Positions 33,701 to 39,891 of a stretch of DNA of 39,891 nucleotides are shown piece after piece (the first letter of the stretch is position 1; each line of letters opens with the position of its first letter). The notes beneath the pieces are model-generated. The model worked only from the letters and a program-made list of their open reading frames with translations. It was not told the origin of the DNA and did no database searches. The DNA is from Oehlia diaphana (Eukaryota; Glomeromycota; Glomeromycetes; Glomerales; Glomeraceae), in contig QZLH01000299.1 in assembly GCA_003833135.1 (NCBI GenBank), positions 63,001-102,891 on the forward strand, written 5' to 3'. A program made the position numbers and the translations under genes.

Positions 33701-33934
33701 GCTGGTGATAACATTTGACATTCATCAAAGTTATACCTACATAACTATGTTTCATTTTACCTGTATAATAATGTTTCATATTATTTCTGAACTCATCAAA
33801 AAAAGTAATTTACGTAGGGCTTTTTTTATATTTTCATTTATATATATCATGTCTAAATGGTTTTGGGGCTAAAGTATGTACAGTCAGTAACGCCCGCATA
33901 GTAAAACATATAAAAATAGAAAATTTCATGCTAT

Positions 33935-34215
33935 ATACTTATTTGTATTTCTTTTAATAATTATTTCTAAATTTTATATTACTTTAAAGCTAATATCATA
34001 TTCTTTTAGAAAATTGATATTTAAACTTTGGGTAAGTTAAAATGCAAGAGCTATAATGTAAAAAAGTTTTTTTTTTTAATATATTTTAGGTCTGAAAAAA
34101 AATTTTTACATATAAAAATAGATGATTTCAAGATACATATATTTATATTTCGTTTAATAATTATTTCTAAATTTTATATCATTTTAAGTCAAATATCATA
34201 TTCTTTTAAATAAAA
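33935..34215 (+). repeat. Direct repeat of about 80 bp
   Basis: TTTAATAATTATTTCTAAAT, TTTATAT and ATATCATATTCTTTTA occur at 33952-34012 and again at 34154-34207, with about 140 bases between them. The open frame at 34028-34213 runs through the second copy and is not called. Confidence 0.6.
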
Positions 34216-34735
34216 ATATTGAATGTCCTTATTGTGGTGAATGATATCTCAACGGGAATAAGTAAGTAAAATTTAAATAAAATTCCCTTTAATAAATGAT
34301 TAACTTAATTTGTATAACAGAATTGGCTCGTACTATAGTTGAACAATATGAATTTTGTCTAGTTTCTATTACAATGTATTTACTATTACAATATTAAATA
34401 AAATTTGATTTATCTATCAAATAATAAGCTTCGTTGACTATTATCTAATACATTGATAAACATCTTTAATTTTTTGCGTAATCTCCTACTTTAGCCACTA
34501 ATTTATTGGTGCTTAAGAAGTTTTATATTGTTCTACATCTACAAGAAGCATTGGTTATAAAATCAATATTTTTAAGAATTATAATGATATAATCTACCTT
34601 TTTTCTTTACGTCATCTTGCTTGTTCGTTATTATTGTTATTATTTGGCACATTATTTTCACCTTTTAAACAAAAATAAATTGATGGATGAAATACCGTCA
34701 AATTTGGTAATTATTGCGTATTACATAATAATAAT
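34216..34735. other. Gene-free stretch
   Basis: Only a short ECPYCGE frame near 34222 ending in a stop is notable. No gene is supported. Confidence 0.45.
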
Positions 34736-35312
34736 TTATGCGAATTTACCTTGGGAGCGTACAATGGATTTTTTCTGATATCGAGAAAGTAGATTATCAA
34801 ACGGTTGCAATCTACCTGATATACTTCGTTTCAAGGCCATCGAATGACTCTTACAAGTTAATGAACGTTTGCAAGGTTTAATATTAAGTGAATTAATTAC
34901 CCCCACATTGTTTATCCAAATCAATTCCTAAATTTAAAAAAAAAATATTAAAATTTCAAATTAAAATTTAAAAAAGATAATACTTTATTTCCCACAACTT
35001 TTATTACGGTTTTTAACTTTCTTCTTTTCTTTTCCCCTTTTAACCTTTTGTTTTTTCTCAGGGAGTGTTTCAGCAACTGTTGGAGAATTAGGTCTTTTTT
35101 CTAAAATATTTTGAAAAAGAATAAAAAATATACAAGTATAATTAATTTCACGCAATTAGAAAATTTAATTTGAATGATAATAAACTTATGAGTTTTCTCT
35201 CCCTCGTTCTCGACTGTAAATAGAAACCAATTAAAAAAGAAAAATTTTAAAGATTCATAAAATATTTTAAACAATATACTTTGTAATCTTCGGACTTTTC
35301 TTCGGCATCCAT
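34736..35312 (-). CDS. SCA7-domain protein (Sgf73/ataxin-7-like), frameshifted
   Basis: Proposed exons 35312-35280, 35213-35186, 35100-35008 and 34927-34736, all with GT-AG introns and matching phases. They encode about 114 residues: an acidic start (MDAEEKSEDYK), a basic Pro/Lys stretch (KRPNSPTVAETLPEKKQK), then the SCA7 zinc-binding domain. Key features are Cys in DLDKQCG, then C-KRSLT-C-KS-H and SMALKRSISGRLQPFDNLL, then YQKK. In the family this domain binds nucleosomes and tethers the SAGA deubiquitinase module. A run of five C on the plus strand (34900-34904) is one too many: four would keep DLDKQCG in frame with VINSLNIKPC. It is either a true frameshift or a homopolymer error. At about 115 residues it is far shorter than Sgf73 (over 600 in yeast), so it may be a partial duplicate. 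Confidence 0.68.
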
Positions 35313-35800
35313 TTTATTCTATATAATATATTATGTATTTGATTTACTGTGTTAACGAAATTATATGTTCTATCGAAGATAATAGTAAAAATAAATGAAA
35401 AAAAAAATTCCTAAAAAGATACGGAAAATATTATATTTGTTCAATACAAATATAAGACTTTAATATGATTAGTGTAAAAATGAATTTCATTTCATTCTAT
35501 TATTACCATTTTCGATAATTGATTTTTTTTGAAACATTTAAAATTAAAACTCTAAACTAGTTTAGTGAAAACGTTATAAAATCAAAATATGCAACACGTG
35601 ACCAAACTATACGCAGTATTTTCAAACTGATAAGGAATACATATGAATACTGACTGACACGTCAATTTCGTGTACTGTACACGTACTAACACGTAATATA
35701 GACTCATGGTTATAATATGAGTCATCGTTTGTAATACTGTACTGATAAATTCCTCTTTTGTTTATCTTCCTCCTTCCTCTTTTCTCTTCTCATATGTAAT
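35313..35800. other. Intergenic, upstream of SCA7 gene
   Basis: A+T-rich; includes a CGTGTAC-T-GTACACG palindrome near 35671 within several ACACGT-type words. No gene recognised. Confidence 0.5.
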
Positions 35801-35887
35801 AGTTATTTCACGGTGAGTCATGAATATCAATGATTTTCACGGCGCAGCCGTGAAAATCATGATATTTATGCGATACGTGAAATAACT
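35801..35887. repeat. 87-bp palindrome
   Basis: Outer arms AGTTATTTCACG (35801-35812) and CGTGAAATAACT (35876-35887) pair perfectly. Inner arms ATGATTTTCACGGC and GCCGTGAAAATCAT pair perfectly around a 3-base loop, with ATATCA/GATAT extending them. This could extrude as a cruciform or be a foldback element. The open frame across it is not a gene. Confidence 0.85.
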
Positions 35888-35962
35888 CTTTTATCTCATG
35901 GAGACTAACGTCCAGTGATGGGAGAGAGTGGGAGAAGTATAAATAAACTATAAAAATACGTG

Positions 35963-36021
35963 AGCATGAATATATCATCCGAAAAATTACAGGCATGAAT
36001 ATATCATCAAAAAAATCACTG
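35963..36021 (+). repeat. Two tandem copies of a 29-bp unit
   Basis: GCATGAATATATCATC is followed by an AAAAATTAC/AAAAATCAC segment in each copy (35964 and 35993). Confidence 0.75.
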
Positions 36022-36164
36022 GCGACCAATTAGTAAACATGGGATAAATTTTATTATCTCCCTCCCTCCTTCCTTCTCTCCTCGTATATTTTATTATAAC
36101 CTTTATTCTCTTTACGTTTAACTGTTTACACGATATGTTTAAGGTAATTTTTTGGGTAATATTA

Positions 36165-36655
36165 TTGGAGCAGCATGATGCTATGCGTTGGGTGGGAGCA
36201 TAGCGTGCTTACTTGGTAAGCCTGTGAGTACCAGCTTTTGCTGCAGTCTCACAGTAGGGCTGGTTGGGAACTTGGAGCGGTATAGTACTATGCGAGGGTT
36301 GGAGCATAGTCGCTTACTTTTCGGTAAGCTCGTGGGTACCAGCTTCTGCTGCAGTCCTGCGATAGGACCGAAGGTAAGTGTACTTTTTTTGTTATTTTTT
36401 AGTTTTTTTTTTTATTTATTTTTATGATTTTTTTATTTCTTAATTATTTTCAGCTTTGGGTATTTTTATTGGAGCAGCATGATGCTATGCACGGGTGGGA
36501 GCATAGCATGCTTACTTTGTAAGCCTGTGAGTACCAGCTTTTGCTGTAGTCTCACAGTAGGGCTGGTTGGTTGTGGTACGGCATGGTGCTATGCGTAGTT
36601 TTCATGGGAGGAGCATAGTACGCTTCTTAGGAAGTCCCTTGTGGTAGGGCCGTAA
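36165..36655 (+). ncRNA. Array of four cloverleaf-like structured repeats
   Basis: Four related units (36165-36271, 36272-36373, 36469-36570, 36571-36655) stand out as G+C-rich in A+T-rich DNA. In unit 1 an outer stem CAGC/GCTG encloses three helices with no linker between them: ATGCTATGC/GCATAGCGT, GCTTAC/GTAAGC, and CTGTGAG/CTCACAG with an inner CAGC-TTTT-GCTG. Copies differ by paired changes. The outer stem becomes CGGT/ACCG in unit 2 and TACGGC/GCCGTA in unit 4. Helix 1 loses a G-C for an A-T in unit 2 (ACTATGC/GCATAGT). Helix 3 becomes CGTGGG/CCTGCG. Such covariation suggests selection on a folded RNA or single-stranded DNA. Strand is a guess from T-runs after units 2 and 4, and the family is unknown. 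A plus-strand frame at 36188 also repeats (GKPVSTSFCCS, GKLVGTSFCCS), so a coding alternative exists but does not continue into units 3 and 4. Confidence 0.5.
36374..36452 (+). other. Intron-like spacer between structured pairs
   Basis: The A+T-rich spacer separating units 2 and 3 begins GTAAGT after AAG and ends TTATTTTCAG, matching fungal splice signals. If spliced, units 1-2 and 3-4 would lie on one RNA. It could also be chance in T-rich DNA. Confidence 0.35.
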
Positions 36656-37084
36656 TATAACATTTTTTTTTTTCATTAGTTTTGTTTTATATTTAAGTAC
36701 GGTTTGAGCATAAGATCGAAGTTACCACTTAGGAATATTGTTGTAGATCTTGAGTCTTTGGTTGGAGGGATACGAGCAGTTCTGGCAAGACATCCTTTAC
36801 GCTAAGAAGATTTATACCACATTTAAAAGAGATGTGTCACTATTCTCAAATGAATTCAAATAGAATAGATAGAAACCAATCATCATTAACACTAACATTC
36901 ACATTACAAAAAATCCAAAACATGTGTAGTTTTATTTTCATTCAAAAAAAAAAAAAAAATTACATTACATTTTATTATAATACTTTGAAATATTGTACTG
37001 TAATTTGTTAGTGTTTAATATTTAACATTTATAGTATAAATAAAATTATTTTTTTTTTTTGAAAATATTTTATAAGATAAATGA
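36656..37084. other. Gene-free stretch
   Basis: Begins with a T10 run (about 36662-36671) after unit 4, then A+T-rich DNA with a run of A near 36945. No gene supported. Confidence 0.5.
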
Positions 37085-38290
37085 CAAATTAGTTTGCCAC
37101 TGTATCCTTGCCGTTTCGCCGTAATTGCCGATCATTTAGCTAGTTACAAGAGTTTTAATCTTGTAAACTCTCTATTAAGCTGCTCAATTAAACTGGATAT
37201 TAGGTTACTGTTAAATTTAGAGAATCTTGATTAGCAATGTTACATATTAATGGGCCTTATTTCTAATCAAATTTTCCAAAATATGCACTCGAATTTTCGC
37301 ATAAATATGTCAACCCATACTAGAACATCGCTTGACTGATCTATTATCATATTATCCTTAACATTCTTTTCACCTTCTATACAACATTCCAGTAATCTAT
37401 TATTTTTAATTACTATATTATTTAACTTTATTATACTCTTGTCGCCATTAATGTCTTTCTCTTTATGGTTCTTCTTAACAATATATCAAGAATATACCTT
37501 CAGATAGTTTGTAATCACATCCTTGGCATTTCCTTAAACACAGTGAATCTTCAAAAACTATTGATGGACAAGAATAAACAATATAATGTATTCCAATAGC
37601 GGTAAAATTTTTGCTTTTCAATTTCTATTCATTTTTCGAATTCTATTCATATTTCACAAAAATTACTTTGTTCCATGTTACCATCATATTTTTTACCTTT
37701 ACCAAAATTCTGATTGATTAAATATATATCGATCTTTTAAAAACGTGTTTTCTAATCTATATACACCGTTTCGGTTCACTCCTTTCATCGTTACTTTTGA
37801 CTTTATACAAAAATTTTTGCCATTTCATTAACGTATTCTTATTGTGTTCAACAATTTGATCAAAAAATAAAAATTTTTTAATTCTTTAGCACATCCCATA
37901 TACATTCCTATTAAATATATCAATCAATTCGAAATTGCCACTGTAAAATTTATGATTTTTGTGATCAACATTTAATGTATTGTGATCACATATCGATATA
38001 TCGTTATCCGACAATATTTTTAGAAATAATTTATTGTACGTAATTTGTTTTTGATCACGTTAAGACATCTTTCTTTTATTTTAACTGCTCGCTGTACAAT
38101 AATCTCTGTTACCATTACTATGGTACATGATATTTTTTGATAAACTTTCTAACTGTAACACATAAAGATTCTTTGAATTTAAAATATCTTTATCGAATAT
38201 TATCGCATTTGGACAACTTATCGGTAATTTACAACTATGTTTTAATAATCTATTATTAATTGATTATATAATATAAAACGAAAGAATTAT
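37085..38290 (-). pseudogene. Decayed protein-coding gene, family unknown
   Basis: Successive minus-strand frames with natural composition follow in order, broken by stops and frameshifts. From 38270: RLLKHSCKLPISCPNAIIF. Then IVQRAVKIKERCLNVIKNKL (about 38090), LILSDND-type sequence to about 37900, and QIVEHNKNTLMKWQKFLYKV (37860-37757). Then a Cys-rich GIHYIVYSCPSIVFEDSLCL with RKCQGCDYKLSE (37630-37484), a 67-codon segment ending VLVWVDIFMRKFECIFW (to about 37275), and LISSLIEQLNREFTRLKLL (about 37200). The C..C..CxxC pattern may bind zinc. Some breaks could be introns. An F-box-type upstream block sits at 38414-38488, about 145 bases upstream. The protein family is not recognised. Confidence 0.55.
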
Positions 38291-38413
38291 GGATTTTTTG
38301 AAAAAAAAGAAAATTTTTTATTACGAAAAAGCCTAACAATTTGGTCATTTCATATAAATTTCGCTTTCAAAGTAATACAAAAAAATAATAGATAATCAAA
38401 ACTATTGTAATAA

Positions 38414-38488
38414 TAACAATGGACAACTAAATTCTGATCAAACTAAATTATTTGCAGCCATAATGATAATCACATAATGCTTTCACAA
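38414..38488 (-). promoter_or_regulatory. F-box-type upstream block, copy 4 (orphan)
   Basis: Reads AAATTCTGATCAAACTAAAT, TTTGCAGCCATAATGATAAT, then TTTCACAA, co-linear with 20110-20185. No F-box gene follows; the nearest coding sequence is the decayed gene at 37085-38290. Confidence 0.55.
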
Positions 38489-39071
38489 TTTGACCAACCA
38501 TTTTATATAATACATATATATACATAGTATATTACGTACTGTACTAATACTACTGTTATCAAGTCCGAAGCGCAGTTATCATTGCACATCATCACGTGCC
38601 GGAAGGACATATAATAAAAATTAATTTTAAGATAATATACGGTAAAATATTTTAAAATTCCATAATTACGATTGCTTTTTCTTTTTATTATCTTTTTTTG
38701 TTAAAGATATATATAATAGTTCCTCTTGAACGTTTATTGGAAACAACTACACGACCATTTCTAAAGGTAGCTTATTTTTAGCTTTAATTTCAAATTCGCT
38801 TGTGCTTCGAAATATAATAATAATTAATATTTATTAAAATAGATATAAAATAAAAATAAAATATAATATATTATGAAAAATTCTTTGTCTTCTAGAATCT
38901 AACAACCTAAAAAATGAAATAAAGAAACATAAGAATGTTTCTTTAACTCAATTAGAAGCCAAACTCCCCTTTGCAAGTCTTCAAGAGTTTGCGTTTCTAT
39001 AAAGGAAAGAAATATAGAGTACTTTTGGAGTCTTGTAAAAGAAAGGCCTAAAAAAATTCTGAAGTATTCTA
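38489..39071. other. Gene-free stretch
   Basis: Contains a perfect hairpin AAAGAAACAT-AAGA-ATGTTTCTTT (38921-38944). No gene supported. Confidence 0.5.
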
Positions 39072-39212
39072 CAAAAAAGAAACAATCTACAAAAAGAAAT
39101 AACCCACGATAAAAATTAACCCACGTAAAAAAGAATTAACCCACGAAAAGAAACAACCCATGTAAAAAGAATTAGCCTACGAAAAAAAAGAATTGATCTA
39201 CATAAAAAAAAA
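39072..39212 (+). repeat. Short tandem array, about 20-bp units
   Basis: About seven units of the type AAAAAGAATTAACCCACG with variants (ATAACCCACG, CAACCCATG, TTAGCCTACG, TTGATCTAC). Confidence 0.75.
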
Positions 39213-39672
39213 CGATTCTCGTTATAAGAACTGGCTCACGAAGAACCAACCTAAAAAAAATATATATATATATATTCAACCTATAAGACAAAAATAGTAT
39301 AAAATATAAAATAAAAGAATTTTAGAAGCTTAAGTAGGGGAACAAAAATTAATTTAAAAATTAACAAAATTAGAAAAAGAAATGCAATTGGTAAAGGAGG
39401 GATGATGAATAAAGTTATGATTTTTTTTTAAAGTTATAATTTTTTTATTTTCCGAAAATAACAACCAAAAAAAGAATTGATCTACAAAAAAAAAAAGACT
39501 CTCGTTAAAAGAACTGACTCAACCTACAAAAAAAAAAAAATATATATATTTCAACCTATAAGACAAAAATAGAATAAAAGAATTTTAGAAGCCTAAATAG
39601 GGGAACAAAATATTAGAAAAAGAAACGTAATGGGTAAAGGAGGGATGATAAATAAAGTTATAATTTGATTTT
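39182..39672 (+). repeat. Tandem duplication of about 250 bp
   Basis: Copy 1 is 39182-39431 and copy 2 is 39467-39672. Both run AAGAATTGATCTAC, TCTCGTT, AACTG(G)CTCA, an (AT)n tract, TCAACCTATAAGACAAAAAT, TAGGGGAACAAAA, GTAAAGGAGGGATGAT and AATAAAGTTAT. Copy 2 has small deletions. Confidence 0.85.
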
Positions 39673-39691
39673 TTTTTTTTAAAAAAAAAAA
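39669..39691. repeat. T12-A11 tract
   Basis: A near-perfect inverted T/A tract at the end of the second copy of the tandem duplication. Confidence 0.8.
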
Positions 39692-39891
39692 GGATTTTTA
39701 AGGGGGGTTCGATTGATTTCACCGAAAATCATTTCACAGAACTTACCGACAGTCATTGTGCAGAATTTTATTAATATACACCTAGAGATGTGCCACTTAG
39801 TGTTATATAACATATATAACATGTATATATAATTAAAAAAATACATACAATATGAATAAAAATTTTTATAAATATAATATATACTTTTATT

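Noticed and set aside
34028..34213. Plus-strand 61-codon open frame
   Set aside because: It lies in a direct repeat with A/T-driven composition and no paralogue frame in the first copy.
35808..36029. Minus-strand 73-codon open frame
   Set aside because: It runs through the 87-bp palindrome and the 29-bp tandem repeat; the symmetry is structural and not coding.
36188..36427. Plus-strand open frame over structured units 1 and 2
   Set aside because: It repeats in two units but reads into the A+T spacer and is not kept in units 3 and 4; the paired changes fit structure better. Kept as an alternative in the ncRNA entry.
36165..36655. Hammerhead ribozyme or ordinary tRNA in the repeat units
   Set aside because: No CUGAUGA/GAAA core was found, and the helices do not give standard tRNA arm lengths or T-arm sequence.
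1..39891. CRISPR arrays, rRNA, attachment sites, bacterial operons
   Set aside because: No regularly spaced identical repeats, no rRNA sequence and no ribosome-binding-site architecture; introns and family content indicate a fungal nuclear genome.

Overview
The window looks like fungal nuclear DNA from an arbuscular mycorrhizal fungus of the Rhizophagus type (Glomeromycotina). The reasons are a very A+T-rich, low-gene-density background with long homopolymers, short GT-AG introns, clustered intronless F-box/LRR-like genes, a zinc-finger plus TKL-type kinase module of the kind massively expanded in these fungi, and a WD40-like/TRP-like channel. No bacterial-style operons, rRNA, tRNA or CRISPR array are visible. 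The organism call is inferred from family knowledge and was not tested by a search.

Layout. 1-4.1 kb: an F-box gene on the minus strand in duplicated flanks, an orphan flank that has lost its gene, and a TIR element sitting at the former stop codon. 4.6-5.4 kb: a small two-exon gene broken by one stop, then an uncertain ORF. 5.4-10.5 kb: gene-poor DNA with dispersed repeats, a purine-rich block, two TIR elements and two divergent tandem-repeat arrays. 10.57-14.68 kb: an eight-exon plus-strand gene for a 1196-residue TRPV-like channel with an N-terminal beta-propeller-like region and a C-terminal coiled coil. 15-18 kb: dispersed repeats and a 75-base poly(A) tract. 18.5-28 kb: three more F-box genes and three relics, forming two subfamilies that differ in coding sequence and in upstream sequence. 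29.4-30.7 kb: a kinase pseudogene with a premature stop and lost catalytic residues. 32.1 kb: an older kinase relic. 34.7-35.3 kb: a small SCA7-domain (Sgf73/ataxin-7-like) gene with an apparent one-base frameshift. 35.8 kb: a long palindrome. 36.16-36.66 kb: a G+C-richer array of four related units that each fold like a small cloverleaf, with paired base changes between copies. 37.1-38.3 kb: a decayed minus-strand gene behind an F-box-type upstream block. 39 kb: tandem repeats.

How it fits together. Most of the window is a birth-and-death F-box neighbourhood. Duplicated units consist of upstream block, intronless CDS and 3' flank, and relics of several ages lie between live copies. F-box proteins are expected to present substrates to SCF ubiquitin ligases; the kinase and channel genes are signalling families also expanded in these fungi; an SCA7 protein would belong to the SAGA deubiquitinase module. 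The most unusual signal is the covarying cloverleaf-like repeat array at 36.2-36.7 kb, which has no family assignment here.
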